DNA of 64,000 nucleotides from Minwuia thermotolerans (GCF_002924445.1 NZ_PIGG01000026.1:186001-250000), one strand, 5' to 3'. Shown: positions 1-8,236, counted from the stretch's first letter. Translations and numbers: made by a program. The notes: a model not told the origin generated them from the sequence alone.

Positions 1-764
1 GCGTCCATCAGATCGACGACGTTGTCGCCGTCCTTGCCGCGGCGGCGTTCGCCGGAACCGGCCACGACCTTGCCCGAGGAGCGCTTCTCCTCGATCAGCT
101 CCCGCATCGCTTCGGCGTACTGGGAACGGAAGTTCTCCGGCTCGAAGGGCGCCGATTTGCGTTCGATCAGCTCGCCGGCGAGGTCCAGCATCTCCTTGTC
201 CAGTTTCCTGTCCGGGATGTCGGCGAACACCCGGTCGCTCCTGCGGATCTCGTCGGCGTAGCGCAGCGTCTCCAGCAGCAGACCGTCGCCGCAGGGCTTC
301 ACCGCCACCACATAGTCGCGGCCCCGGGCGGCCATCTGGCCGAGACCGACCTTGCCGGCCTTGCGCAGGGCGTCGCGGATGACGCTGAAGCCCTCCTGCG
401 CCACCTCGTCGTCGGCGGGAACCACATAGTACGGTTTCTCGAAATAGCGCGGGTCGATCTCCGGCGCGTCGACGAACTGCACCAGTTCGATGGTGCGCCG
501 GGTCTCCAGTTTCAGCGCGTCCAGCTCTTCGGGTTCGATCAGCACGTATTCGTCGCCGTCGACGGCGAAGCCCTTGACGATATCGTCGGCGTCGACGGGT
601 CCGATGCCGGGCACCACCTTTTCGTGGCGGACCCGTTTGCCCGACGGCTTGTGGATCTGATGCAGGGTGAGCCGGCCGGAGCGCTCGACGGCGGAGTAGA
701 GCTCGACCCCAACGGTGACGAGCGACAGCCGGATATGTCCCTTCCAATAGGCGCGCATGGCCAT
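1..764 (-). CDS. ku: Ku DNA end-binding protein (3' end cut by window)
   Basis: Bacterial Ku ring protein, which binds double-strand DNA ends and recruits LigD in non-homologous end joining. The reading frame opens at the ATG at 764 (an in-frame ATG follows at 758) and stays open for 254 codons to the window edge. It begins MAMRAYWKGHIRLSLVTVGV, the typical Ku start, and contains the family pattern HQIHKPSGKRVRHEKVVPG, then EYVLIEPEELDALK and the EKPYYVVP segment of the beta-barrel. The visible part ends in a basic stretch (ERRRGKDGDNVVDLMDA), so only the C-terminal tail and stop are missing. An AAGAGG ribosome site lies about 9 nt before the ATG. A ligD gene is not in the window. Confidence 0.9.
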   Translation of the reverse strand, partial: MAMRAYWKGHIRLSLVTVGVELYSAVERSGRLTLHQIHKPSGKRVRHEKVVPGIGPVDADDIVKGFAVDGDEYVLIEPEELDALKLETRRTIELVQFVDAPEIDPRYFEKPYYVVPADDEVAQEGFSVIRDALRKAGKVGLGQMAARGRDYVVAVKPCGDGLLLETLRYADEIRRSDRVFADIPDRKLDKEMLDLAGELIERKSAPFEPENFRSQYAEAMRELIEEKRSSGKVVAGSGERRRGKDGDNVVDLMD

Positions 765-915
765 GATGGCGGCCTCTTCGTTGTTGTTCTCCGGCCACCC
801 CCGGGGAGCAGCCGTCTTGCACCGCCACAGCCACATGGGCATGTGCCCGGCACTGAAGAACCCCGACGCGATGTCGCGCCGGGGCGGTGCGACAGGAAGA
901 TGCGGGGATCGAGGA

Positions 916-1410
916 ATGGAGACGTTCTACGAACTCATCGGCCGCGGCGCCGAACCGCTCGCTTGGTGGCAGATGTGCATCCGCGCGGCCATCATCCTGA
1001 CCTACGCCGTCGCGCTCTACCGGCTGATGCCCCGGCGGGCCTTCGGCAACAGCGCGGCGATCGATATCGCGGTCATGGTCATCGTGGGCTCCTGCCTCAG
1101 CCGGGCGCTCACCGGCACGGCGCCGCTGCTGCCGACGCTTGCCGCCATGGCGCTTTTCGCCGCGCTCTACGGGGGCCTTTCATGGGCCGCCTATTACAGC
1201 CGGTGGGCTTCGAAGCTGGTGAAGGGGCGTTCCCTGCTGCTGGTGAAGGACGGCGAGGTCGATTGGAAAGCAATGAGGCTGGCCCAACTCGGCCATCGCG
1301 ATCTGGAGGAGAACCTGCGGCAGAACGGCGTCGCCCAGATCGAAAGCGTGGCGGAGGCGCATCTGGAGCGGGATGGCTCGATCAGCGTTGTCCGCCGCGC
1401 CGAGCGATAG
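916..1410 (+). CDS. DUF421 / YetF-like membrane protein
   Basis: 164-residue membrane protein. The first 90 residues hold about three hydrophobic helices (around 18-35, 50-70 and 74-90), followed by the compact cytoplasmic domain typical of DUF421/YetF proteins. That domain contains SKLVKGRSLLLVKDGEVDWKA and then the DLEENLRQNGVAQIESVAEA pattern, close to the family's 'L...LR..G...l.eV..a.lE.dG.iSv' signature. I chose the ATG at 916 rather than the upstream in-frame ATG at 757 because METFYELIGRG matches the usual N terminus and 757-915 overlaps the start of ku. The function of the family is not firmly known. It is divergent from ku. Confidence 0.75.
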   Translation: METFYELIGRGAEPLAWWQMCIRAAIILTYAVALYRLMPRRAFGNSAAIDIAVMVIVGSCLSRALTGTAPLLPTLAAMALFAALYGGLSWAAYYSRWASKLVKGRSLLLVKDGEVDWKAMRLAQLGHRDLEENLRQNGVAQIESVAEAHLERDGSISVVRRAER

Positions 1411-1531
1411 CGGGCGCCGGCGGGGCGCCGCGGTGCGGCGCGCCATCGCGGGCGCTTCAAGCAATGGCGCTGTCCGCCCATGTCGCAGGCGTCCGCCGGA
1501 CAAGCACACAGGAGAACGGGAGACGCACTCC

Positions 1532-1975
1532 ATGCGAAAGGCCACGCTCTTCACGCTCATCGCCATCGCCCTGGCCATGCCGGCGCAGGCGCAGAAGCAA
1601 ACGCAGCATCGCCTGCCTGCCAGCGTCATGGACGGGTTCTACGTCACACTGGCCGATATCCGCGCCAACAGCCGGGCCGTCTTCGATGGTTTCGTCGGAT
1701 CGGAGGACGGGGCCGTGACCCGAGCCGAATTCGTGGGCAATCCGCTGCCCGCGAAGGCGGGGCCGGCAGGTCACAATCCCGAACTCAGGCGGGAGGCGTT
1801 CGGACTGCTGGATGCCGACGACGACGGCCGGCTCACCTACGCGGAGTGGAGCACCCAGATCGACCGCGACGTCTCCTTCGCCGACGAGAACGAGGACGGC
1901 CGCATCTCGTTGACAGAACTGGCGTCCGCCCGCGAGAACATGGGCCTGGGCGACATGATCGGGATGCTGTTCTGA
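1532..1975 (+). CDS. Exported EF-hand calcium-binding protein
   Basis: 147-residue protein with a cleavable signal peptide (MRKATLFTLIAIALAMPAQAQ), so the mature form is periplasmic. Two EF-hand loops are visible: DADDDGRLTYAE near residue 100 and DENEDGRISLTE near residue 121, each with acidic residues at loop positions 1, 3, 5 and 12 and Gly at 6. It probably binds Ca2+ as a sensor or buffer; a partner cannot be inferred. The ATG at 1532 is preceded by GGGAG about 9 nt upstream. The stop is only a few bases from the 3' end of the convergent channel-like gene. Confidence 0.8.
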   Translation: MRKATLFTLIAIALAMPAQAQKQTQHRLPASVMDGFYVTLADIRANSRAVFDGFVGSEDGAVTRAEFVGNPLPAKAGPAGHNPELRREAFGLLDADDDGRLTYAEWSTQIDRDVSFADENEDGRISLTELASARENMGLGDMIGMLF

Positions 1976-1981
1976 TCGGTT

Positions 1982-2398
1982 TCAGTCCTCCCATGCCCGG
2001 TGACAGACCGTGTAGAGGAAGGTCGCCGACCAGGTGAGCAGCATGAAGCCGCCGAGCGACTGCATCATCGCCACCATGCGGATCGGACCGTATGCGTCGA
2101 TCTGCGTGTAGCCGAGCGTGACGAAGTTGATGCCGGAAAAATAGATCAGCCCGCGCCAGGCCTCGCCGGGATTCGCCGCCAGGCTGCCCGTCCAGTCCAT
2201 CTGGAGGAGCAGGTGATAGGCTCCGGCGAAAGCTACGATCTCGGCGGAATGCAGCACAAGCAGACCGGTGAAGACACCGATGATGGCGGCTTGCGGGCGG
2301 CGGTCCACGCCGGGTGTGATCCATCGGATCAACAAGAGCCCGTAATTGTGGGCTGCGCCGACCAGCGCCACCATTACAAATCCGGTCGCCAGCGCCAT
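1982..2398 (-). CDS. Small two-helix ion-channel-like membrane protein
   Basis: 138-residue membrane protein with the plan of a two-transmembrane potassium channel subunit (Ion_trans_2). It has hydrophobic N-terminal helices, a re-entrant pore-like segment, then a last helix (GGFMLLTWSATFLYTVCH). The pore segment reads YFSGINFVTLGYTQI. Canonical K+ channels have T-V-G-Y-G in the selectivity filter; here it is T-L-G-Y-T, so the second Gly is replaced and K+ selectivity is uncertain. Start ATG at 2398 has AAGGA 7 nt upstream. It is convergent with the EF-hand gene and divergent from the L,D-transpeptidase gene. Confidence 0.7.
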   Translation of the reverse strand: MALATGFVMVALVGAAHNYGLLLIRWITPGVDRRPQAAIIGVFTGLLVLHSAEIVAFAGAYHLLLQMDWTGSLAANPGEAWRGLIYFSGINFVTLGYTQIDAYGPIRMVAMMQSLGGFMLLTWSATFLYTVCHRAWED

Positions 2399-2543
2399 TG
2401 TCGGGTCCTTCCTCGCACGAGTTGGTTTGCCGCCTCCGGGTAGCCAGATACGGCCCCATGGTCGGGATTTGAAGGCCGGAGGGGAGGCGAGCCAGATCGC
2501 CGCAGCGCGTTGAATCGGGCGGCTGGGGGCAGACATCCGCTGG

Positions 2544-4199
2544 ATGCTGAAAGGAACACGATCCTCCATTCTCGCCCTTTTCGTCTGTCTGCTTCCAGCG
2601 CCGGCGCTGGCGCAGAACGCCGTTGGCGGCGACTGCGGGCCGGTGGACGGCGAGCAGACCGCCTTCATCCGGGACGGCGCCGTCAGCCGCGCCCTTCATG
2701 CCCGGTTGAACGGTTGCGGACCGTTCGCCGTCGACGGCCACACCCTTGACCGGCAGGGGCTGGCAGCGTTCTACCGCGATCGGGGCTACCAGCCGCTCTG
2801 GGTCGGCGAGCAGGGCGCCTTGCCCGCCGCGCGGACCCTGCTGGACCAGATACGCAAGGCCGACCGGGATCTGCTGCAACCCGGCGACTATGCACCCGAC
2901 GCCATCGCCGCGCGTCTCGATGCGGAGCGTCCTGCCGGGCTGGCCGAACTCGAACTGCTGGCCAGCCACGCCTTCGCCGAATACGGCGTCGATCTGGATC
3001 GCGGATCCGTCTCGTCGGAGATGAATTTCCTCAATGACGCCGTGGCGCCGAGAGACGCCTCCTACGGGTCGATCCTCGACCGCGCCGCCGGGGCGCCCTC
3101 GCTCGAACGCTTTGTCCGCCAGCGGCGGGATCTCAACCCGATCTATGTCGGATTGCGGGACGGACTGCCGCAGCTTCGCCGCGACCAGGACGCGCAGGAT
3201 CGGGTGACCATTCCCGACGGCCCCGTAGTGGCCCGGGGAGAGCGGGACGAGCGGGTGCCGCTGCTGCGCCGGCGGCTGGGCCTTCAGCCGCCACAGGACG
3301 CTTCGGAGAGCGATCTCTACACGGCGGCTCTCGCGCAGGCGGTGGAGCGCTTTCAGGAGGCCAATGGCCTCGCCGCCGACGGCCTGCTGGGCCCGAACAC
3401 CCGCACGGTCCTCAACACCAGTCTGCAGGACCGCCTGCGCATCGCCCGGCTGAACCTGGAGCGCGCGCGCTGGCTGCCCAGGGAGATGGGCGAGCGCCAT
3501 ATCGTGGTGGATATCCCCGGCTTCCGGGTGCGCCTGTTCGAGGATGGCCGCCAGGTCGCCTCCATGCGCGCCATTGTGGGACAGGAATACAACCGCACGC
3601 CGCCCTTCGCGGATCGCGCGGAGTACATCCAGGTCAATCCGTACTGGAACGTTCCCAACTCGATCCTGACGAACGAGATCGCGCCGAAGATGCTGGATAA
3701 TCCCGACTACCTGGCCGAGAACAACATGGAAGTGCTCTCCGGCTGGGGCGCCGGCGCACATGTACTGGACCCCTCCCGGGTGAACTGGCAGGCGGCCTCG
3801 CGCGGCGACGCCGGCTTCCGCGTGCGCCAGCGGCCCGGGCCGGAGAACGCGCTGGGTCAGGTGAAGTTCATGTTTCCCAACCGCTATTCGATCTACCTGC
3901 ACGACACGCCGCATCAGGAGCTGTTCGAAAAGAACCGCCGCACCTTCAGCCATGGCTGCATCCGCGTGGAGGAGCCCATGCGTCTGGCCGAGTTCCTGCT
4001 GCAGGGCACGTCCGGGGCCGGGCGCGAGGACGTCGCACGACTGATCGCCTCCGGCGAGCGCGAGCGTATCGGCCTCGACGTCCGGGTGCCGGTCTACATC
4101 ACCTACTTCACGGCCTGGCCGGCTGCCGACGGCAGCATCGAATTCCGGCCCGACGTCTATGGCCGCGACGCCGAACTGCGCGACCAGATGTTCGAATGA
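2544..4199 (+). CDS. L,D-transpeptidase, YcbB/LdtD family
   Basis: 551-residue periplasmic enzyme that forms 3-3 (mDAP-mDAP) cross-links in peptidoglycan and is not inhibited by most penicillins. A signal peptide ends near ALAQ (residue 24). An N-terminal scaffold domain (to about 220) is followed by a peptidoglycan-binding repeat (LYTAALAQAVERFQEANGLAADG, around 255-285; only part quoted by position) and the YkuD catalytic domain. The catalytic motif HGCIR occurs in FSHGCIRVEEP near residue 475, with the upstream conserved HDTP. Length and domain order match YcbB. It is flanked by unrelated genes, so probably monocistronic. Confidence 0.92.
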   Translation: MLKGTRSSILALFVCLLPAPALAQNAVGGDCGPVDGEQTAFIRDGAVSRALHARLNGCGPFAVDGHTLDRQGLAAFYRDRGYQPLWVGEQGALPAARTLLDQIRKADRDLLQPGDYAPDAIAARLDAERPAGLAELELLASHAFAEYGVDLDRGSVSSEMNFLNDAVAPRDASYGSILDRAAGAPSLERFVRQRRDLNPIYVGLRDGLPQLRRDQDAQDRVTIPDGPVVARGERDERVPLLRRRLGLQPPQDASESDLYTAALAQAVERFQEANGLAADGLLGPNTRTVLNTSLQDRLRIARLNLERARWLPREMGERHIVVDIPGFRVRLFEDGRQVASMRAIVGQEYNRTPPFADRAEYIQVNPYWNVPNSILTNEIAPKMLDNPDYLAENNMEVLSGWGAGAHVLDPSRVNWQAASRGDAGFRVRQRPGPENALGQVKFMFPNRYSIYLHDTPHQELFEKNRRTFSHGCIRVEEPMRLAEFLLQGTSGAGREDVARLIASGERERIGLDVRVPVYITYFTAWPAADGSIEFRPDVYGRDAELRDQMFE

Positions 4200-4261
4200 G
4201 GCGTGGTCTCCGTCACATAACCGGAGCTTGTTCTTCGGACATCTTGTAATAGTTATACGGG

Positions 4262-4843
4262 ATGGGCTCGCAGCTTGATCTCCTGACGCCGGAAATTGTC
4301 TCGCTCCACGACTACTGGCGCTCCAAGGCCGATGCCGACCGCCCGCCTGCGCGCCGTGACATCGATCCGCTGGAACTGGCGCCGGCGCTGCTGCCCCATA
4401 TCGGGCTGATCGACGTGATCCGGGACGGCGGCGCGCTGCGTTTCCGCTACCGTCTCATCGGAACCGCGATGGTGGCTCTGTTCGGCGAGGATTTCACCGG
4501 CACGTTCGCCGACGAGAGCAAGACGGGCGCCTATGGCGCCTATCTCCACGATCTCTACAGCCAGGCCGCGCTGGGTCCGGCCGCGGTGGCTTCGGTGGCG
4601 CGTTTCGGCTTCCGCGGCTCGAACCGGCGCGTCGACCGGTCCTTCCTCAGGATGGAGCGGCTGATCCTGCCGCTTCGCGTGGACGAGGATGTGGGGATGC
4701 TGCTGTTCAGCAGCGTCGTCATGCCGGCGACCCTGGAGGACGGGCGGGGCGCGCCGGCGTTCCGGCAAGCCAGCCTGATCGGCTTCGACGAGACCCGACG
4801 CGGTGTCGCGCCGGTCGCGCGCGAGGCCGGAAGGGTAGCCTGA
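4262..4843 (+). CDS. PAS_5 domain protein
   Basis: 193-residue cytoplasmic protein of the PAS_5 (DUF1457) family common in alphaproteobacteria. Diagnostic patterns are YWRSKADADRPPARRDIDP, LLPHIGLIDV and RFRYRLIGTAMVALFG, followed by the G-x-F-x-DE segment. These proteins are single PAS folds with no known output domain; ligand and role are unknown. It is the last host gene before the prophage: its stop lies 27 bp left of attL. The tRNA-Gly gene that was originally next to it is now separated from it by 48 kb. Confidence 0.82.
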   Translation: MGSQLDLLTPEIVSLHDYWRSKADADRPPARRDIDPLELAPALLPHIGLIDVIRDGGALRFRYRLIGTAMVALFGEDFTGTFADESKTGAYGAYLHDLYSQAALGPAAVASVARFGFRGSNRRVDRSFLRMERLILPLRVDEDVGMLLFSSVVMPATLEDGRGAPAFRQASLIGFDETRRGVAPVAREAGRVA

Positions 4844-4870
4844 CGGCGCGAGGCGATACCGGAAGGATGG

Positions 4871-4922
4871 AATTGGAGCGGGCGATGAGATTCGAACTCA
4901 CGACCCCAACCTTGGCAAGGTT
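4871..4922. repeat. attL: 52-bp copy of the tRNA-Gly 3' half
   Basis: Identical to 53037-53088. It covers the CCA end, acceptor, T arm and anticodon arm of tRNA-Gly(GCC) on the minus strand and stops at 4922. The sequence then diverges, so this copy is not a functional tRNA. It marks the left end of the prophage. Confidence 0.95.
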
Positions 4923-4959
4923 CTCAAGGCCTTCGAAATAGTCTCGTAAATTCAATGAA

Positions 4960-5958
4960 CTAGGCGGAATTCCTTTTCCGGGTGCTCTTGTTTTGCACGT
5001 CCGGGAAGGCGTCCGAAGCGCGTTTGACGACATTGATGTCGGCGTGATCGTAGCGGGCGACGGAGCGGATGTCCTTCCACCGCCCGGTCTTCAGCAGGTC
5101 GACCGAGTCCTTGCCGCCATACTGGCGCATCCAGGTCGCATAGCTGTGCGAGCCGAGTTCGTGCGGGCGCAGATACTCGACCTCGGCGGCGGTGCACGCC
5201 GCCTTCAGCGGCTTGTAGACGCGGTGGTAGTCAGTCCAGCCGAAGAGCCGGCCGTTCGGGTAGTCCGGCAGGTTGGCGAGCTCGGCGACGACGACGGGCG
5301 GCAGATGGATCAGGCGCGGCTCCTCTGTCTTCGACGTCAGCAGCCGCGCCCAGCCTTCCGCCAAGTTCAGGTCGTTGCCGTTCCTGTCGAAGCCCAGCGC
5401 CTCGGATGGCCGGCAGCCGGTGTTCAGGATGAAGATCAGGAACGCGCGCAGGCGCTGGTCGCAGTGGGGGAGCAGCTTCCGGAAATAGTCCGGCGATCCG
5501 GCCCGCGTGACGGGCTTCTTCATTTTCGGCCGCCGCCATTTGCGCGGCTGGCACAGGCCGTCCTCGACGGCATGGTTCCAGACCGCGATGAACGGCGTGT
5601 AGATCGAGCGGTTGCGCCAGGCCCCGCCGCCATCGGGGCTGATCTTGCGGGCCGCCCGGTCGAGACGCGGCTGGTCGATCTCGGCCAGCCTGAGGTGCCG
5701 GAACTCCTCGATCAGCTTGCCTAGATAGCGGGATTCGCCGCCGTTTTCCATGTAGGCGACGGCGGCCTCTAGGAACGTCGCTGTCGCCTCGGCGCCATGG
5801 ACACTACGGTGTTCGATTTCGCTTTCGCGCCGGATCCGGAGCGATTCCGCGAGGGTGCGGTCAGCAGTTCCTGTGCTCTCGAATACAGCCTGGCCTCGGA
5901 CGGTGCCGCGGAGGTACCAGTTTTTCGACCGGCCGCGCCGGGTGAGCTTGAGCGGCAT
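4960..5958 (-). CDS. int: Tyrosine-family phage integrase
   Basis: 332-residue site-specific recombinase catalysing integration at the tRNA-Gly gene. Its stop is 38 bp from attL. An N-terminal DNA-binding part is followed by a core-binding domain (about 55-135) and the catalytic domain (about 155-310). Arg183 (NTGCRPSEAL), a candidate Lys210 (TSKTEEPRL) and the nucleophile Tyr303 (SVARYDH) are clear. The HxxR box is unusual: it reads H-E-L-G-S-H from His266, so the second catalytic arginine is not at its usual place, and Trp294 stands where His or Trp is expected. The ATG at 5958 has a perfect GGAGG; a longer in-frame start at 6066 lies inside the HTH gene and is less likely. Confidence 0.93.
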   Translation of the reverse strand: MPLKLTRRGRSKNWYLRGTVRGQAVFESTGTADRTLAESLRIRRESEIEHRSVHGAEATATFLEAAVAYMENGGESRYLGKLIEEFRHLRLAEIDQPRLDRAARKISPDGGGAWRNRSIYTPFIAVWNHAVEDGLCQPRKWRRPKMKKPVTRAGSPDYFRKLLPHCDQRLRAFLIFILNTGCRPSEALGFDRNGNDLNLAEGWARLLTSKTEEPRLIHLPPVVVAELANLPDYPNGRLFGWTDYHRVYKPLKAACTAAEVEYLRPHELGSHSYATWMRQYGGKDSVDLLKTGRWKDIRSVARYDHADINVVKRASDAFPDVQNKSTRKRNSA

Positions 5959-6140
5959 CTCATGGCCTCCTTGATCGCGCGGATGTCGCTCTCGTCGAAA
6001 CGGTAGTGGCGCCCGGCGCGCATGACCCTGATCTCGGGATGCGCCTTGAGGAAATCCTGCATCCACCGGCGCGAGACACGCAAGGTCTCGCAGGCCTGGG
6101 CCATGGTGAGACAGCGTTCCTCCTTCATGGGCCCGGTCAT
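5769..6140 (-). CDS. Excisionase-like helix-turn-helix protein overlapping int
   Basis: 123-residue protein. Residues about 8-60 form an excisionase/MerR-like HTH domain (LTMAQACETLRVSRRWMQDF, then the wing ending RHYRFDESDIRAIKEAM). It is the probable excisionase or directionality factor. The domain ends exactly at the ribosome-binding site of int, and the frame then continues as a Ser/Arg-rich tail (CRSSSPGAAGRK) that overlaps the first 190 bp of int in another frame. Its ATG at 6140 overlaps the stop of the preceding gene (ATGA), which supports translation from here. Whether the tail matters is unknown. Confidence 0.7.
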   Translation of the reverse strand: MTGPMKEERCLTMAQACETLRVSRRWMQDFLKAHPEIRVMRAGRHYRFDESDIRAIKEAMRCRSSSPGAAGRKTGTSAAPSEARLYSRAQELLTAPSRNRSGSGAKAKSNTVVSMAPRRQRRS

Positions 6141-6532
6141 GGCTCTGCTCGGTTATCGAGACCCTTGGCTCTGAGCGCGTGGAAGGTGGCAGCGGAAGGT
6201 TTTGCCGGAATGGATTGACAGCGGGCGTCCGGATGCGATTGTGCGCCGCAGGCCGGGGTCACGGCTTCTGGCGGCCCGGCGGACGATGCTGGTTCGTATT
6301 CGGATGAAACAGCGTTCTTTTGCGTCGACCGCGCCGCATCTGAAATGGTGCGGGCCTTGTTTTCGCGACTGCAAGATCTGTCCGCAGAGGTAGGTGTGGC
6401 TTTCGACCGGGTCGACACTGGATGCGACTCGTTCAGCACTCGAGCATCTGGTGTCGACCTCATCTCTTTCTGTTCGACATCGATAATGTTCCGGATCGCC
6501 TGGTACGTCTTCATCATCCGCGCCGCGCTCAT
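6137..6532 (-). CDS. Hypothetical early phage protein
   Basis: 131-residue protein with no recognised domain. The N terminus (MSAARMMKTYQAIRNIIDVEQ) looks like an ordinary helix; the rest is Ser/Ala/Thr-rich and low in complexity, and codon use there is less GC-rich than in its neighbours. Support for it being real is positional: its ATG overlaps the stop of the upstream small gene (ATGA at 6532-6529), and its stop overlaps the ATG of the HTH gene (6140-6137). No function can be proposed. Confidence 0.5.
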   Translation of the reverse strand: MSAARMMKTYQAIRNIIDVEQKEMRSTPDARVLNESHPVSTRSKATPTSADRSCSRENKARTISDAARSTQKNAVSSEYEPASSAGPPEAVTPACGAQSHPDARCQSIPAKPSAATFHALRAKGLDNRAEP

Positions 6533-6642
6533 CGGCGGAACGCCGCCGGCATGGCTTTGTGCTCGCCGCCGGTCTCGCGATTGATGGCTCGGCCGGGGTT
6601 CGACGTCGCGTCGGTCCTTTCGATGCCTGTCTGTTCAGCCAT
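6529..6642 (-). CDS. 37-residue hypothetical peptide
   Basis: Short frame beginning MAEQTGIERTDATSNPG and ending MPAAFRR. It is linked on both sides by stop/start overlaps: its ATG (6642) lies within the end of the upstream gene (stop 6637-6635), and its TGA overlaps the ATG of the next gene. A GGAAGGCCCGGG stretch precedes the start. It is a polar peptide without recognisable motifs. It is listed because the chain of overlaps is typical of a translated phage operon. Confidence 0.45.
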   Translation of the reverse strand: MAEQTGIERTDATSNPGRAINRETGGEHKAMPAAFRR

Positions 6643-6973
6643 TTCCCGGGCCTTCCGGCTGGGTCCGGGCATAATGACGATCGAGGGCGTCCATGGCGAT
6701 TTTCAGGGTCTCGCGCAGATCGCGCTTGCCCCAGAAGGTCACAGCCGCCGAGTCGTCGTCGCCGGGACGGTGCATGAACGGGCCCTGCAGCTGCTGGGCC
6801 TGGCCATCTTCGGCTGGGTCGACCGGCCGGACGCCGTGCCCGCCGGCCTCCGGCTTGTAGCTGACCGGCAACGCCAGATAGATGCGCAGGCCGGTGAAGG
6901 TCTGGCCGTCGATGACTTTCTCGACGATCTCGATCCGGTCGGTCATTTCCTCGGCGTAGACGTTGACGCGCAT
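6635..6973 (-). CDS. Conserved phage hypothetical protein
   Basis: 112-residue protein starting MRVNVYAEEMTDRIEIVEK and containing TFTGLRIYLALP and DDDSAAVTFWGKRDLRETL. This pattern belongs to a small protein often found in early operons of alphaproteobacterial prophages; its function is not known. The fold is probably mixed alpha/beta. It sits 10 bp after the HD-domain gene in the leftward early operon. Confidence 0.65.
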   Translation of the reverse strand: MRVNVYAEEMTDRIEIVEKVIDGQTFTGLRIYLALPVSYKPEAGGHGVRPVDPAEDGQAQQLQGPFMHRPGDDDSAAVTFWGKRDLRETLKIAMDALDRHYARTQPEGPGNG

Positions 6974-6983
6974 GGCGGTCTCC

Positions 6984-7679
6984 CTAGTTGGCCATGGCCG
7001 CGGCCGGGTGGCGCAGCGCGGGCAGGTGCTCGTCCAGGGTTTCGGCGTAGACCTCGGCCGCCGTGGCCCACGGCCAGGGCGTGATCTTCGCGCCCTTCGG
7101 CGTCTTCGCCAGCAGCGGGTCGGCCTTCAGCCAGTCGCGCCGTGCCGGGCCGTCCGGGACCAGCCAGCGGACCTCGCGGCCCAGCATCATGCGGTCGGCC
7201 TTGCGGACCTCGAACTCGATCGCTGCGGGCCGGGGCCATTCCAGGCCGGCGCGGGCGTGGATCGCGCGGTCGGCGATCTCCTTCAGATTCCCGAGGGCCA
7301 GCCGGACCGCGAGGCGGGCGTGCTGGTCGGTCATGCCGAGGTTCGCGGTGTCGGCCATCCGGGCCGCCGATTCCTGCAGCGCCCATTGCAGCGGCGTGAT
7401 CCAGTCGCCGAGCGCGGCCTCGTGGGCGTCGTGGAGCAGGAAATACGGCTTCACCTCGGCCGTGCAGTGGTCGAGGCCGAGGACCGAATGCTGGGCCACC
7501 GAGTAGGGCGCGCCCTCGGTGGCGCCGGCGAAGCGCGGCAGCCGGGCCAGCATCTCGGCGAGATCGCGGAAGTCGATGTCGTCCGGCGCGGCCGAGAGGA
7601 AGGGGTACTTCCGGCCGGAAGCCATGACCATGAAAGGGTCGTCGCTCAGGCCGGGATGGGGAATGCGGGGATGGGTCAC
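6984..7679 (-). CDS. HD-domain phosphohydrolase (YfbR-like)
   Basis: 231-residue protein with the HD-superfamily metal-binding pattern: SVAQHSVLGLDHC supplies the first His, FLLHDAHEAALGDWITP the HD pair, and a further Asp lies near KADRMML. This is the arrangement of YfbR-type 5'-deoxynucleotidases and of HD proteins in phage operons, so a role in nucleotide turnover during infection is plausible but not shown. The start is the GTG at 7679, which overlaps the TGA of the HNH gene (GTGA) and has GGAGG 7 nt upstream. Longer ATG starts lie inside the HNH gene. Confidence 0.72.
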   Translation of the reverse strand: MTHPRIPHPGLSDDPFMVMASGRKYPFLSAAPDDIDFRDLAEMLARLPRFAGATEGAPYSVAQHSVLGLDHCTAEVKPYFLLHDAHEAALGDWITPLQWALQESAARMADTANLGMTDQHARLAVRLALGNLKEIADRAIHARAGLEWPRPAAIEFEVRKADRMMLGREVRWLVPDGPARRDWLKADPLLAKTPKGAKITPWPWATAAEVYAETLDEHLPALRHPAAAMAN

Positions 7680-8236
7680 GAATCTGCCTCCGGAACGTGG
7701 GTCCAGGTCCGCCGCTTGCGGATCAGGTAGACGGTGCTGATGGAGACGCCGAAGTTGTCGGCGATGTCGGCATAGCGTTCGCCGCCATCGGCGCGGCGAC
7801 GGATGGCCGGGATATCGGCCTCGGAAAGGACGGCTCCGTTGGCCTTCGAGCCGCACAACCTTGTGCCGTGACGGGTGCGGTCAGCCTGATTTTCAAGCGC
7901 GCTTGCCCATCGAAGATTGGAGACCCGGTTGTCATCCTTGTCGCCGTTGTTGTGGGCGACGAGGGCGTCGTCGAAGGGCGGCGGGCCCAGGAAGGCGTCG
8001 GCCACCAGCCGCGATACACGGCGGTTGAAGCTCTGGCTGTCGCGGGTCAGGCAAACGACGTGGTAGCCGTGGGTCCGGGCGTGCGCGAGTATCCGGGCGC
8101 GCTTTCCGGCAACCCGTCCCCATGAGCTGACCTCGTAACCCGGCGCTTCGGAGATCGGCCGCCAGACCTCGACCCGATCGAATTCAGCGATCAGGCCGTG
8201 AACGGTCGCCGTCCCTGTCGCCGATTGAATGTTCAC
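7676..8236 (-). CDS. NUMOD4/HNH endonuclease
   Basis: 186-residue protein combining a NUMOD4 segment (EVWRPISEAPGYEVSSWGRV, about 22-41), an HNH nuclease core (LVAHNNGDKDDNRVSNLRWA, about 90-115) and a C-terminal HTH (YADIADNFGVSISTVYLIRK). This is the layout of free-standing HNH homing-type endonucleases of phages. They nick or cut specific DNA and often spread by homing; some help packaging. The start is the GTG at 8236, overlapping the upstream TGA. It lies in the early leftward operon, not beside the terminase genes. Confidence 0.82.
   Translation of the reverse strand: MNIQSATGTATVHGLIAEFDRVEVWRPISEAPGYEVSSWGRVAGKRARILAHARTHGYHVVCLTRDSQSFNRRVSRLVADAFLGPPPFDDALVAHNNGDKDDNRVSNLRWASALENQADRTRHGTRLCGSKANGAVLSEADIPAIRRRADGGERYADIADNFGVSISTVYLIRKRRTWTHVPEADS

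Noticed and set aside
1833-3953. Long minus-strand frame opposite the L,D-transpeptidase
   Set aside because: It is antisense to a clearly coding gene, and its predicted protein is low-complexity in composition.
4993-5724. Plus-strand frame opposite the integrase
   Set aside because: Antisense of int; no protein-like features.
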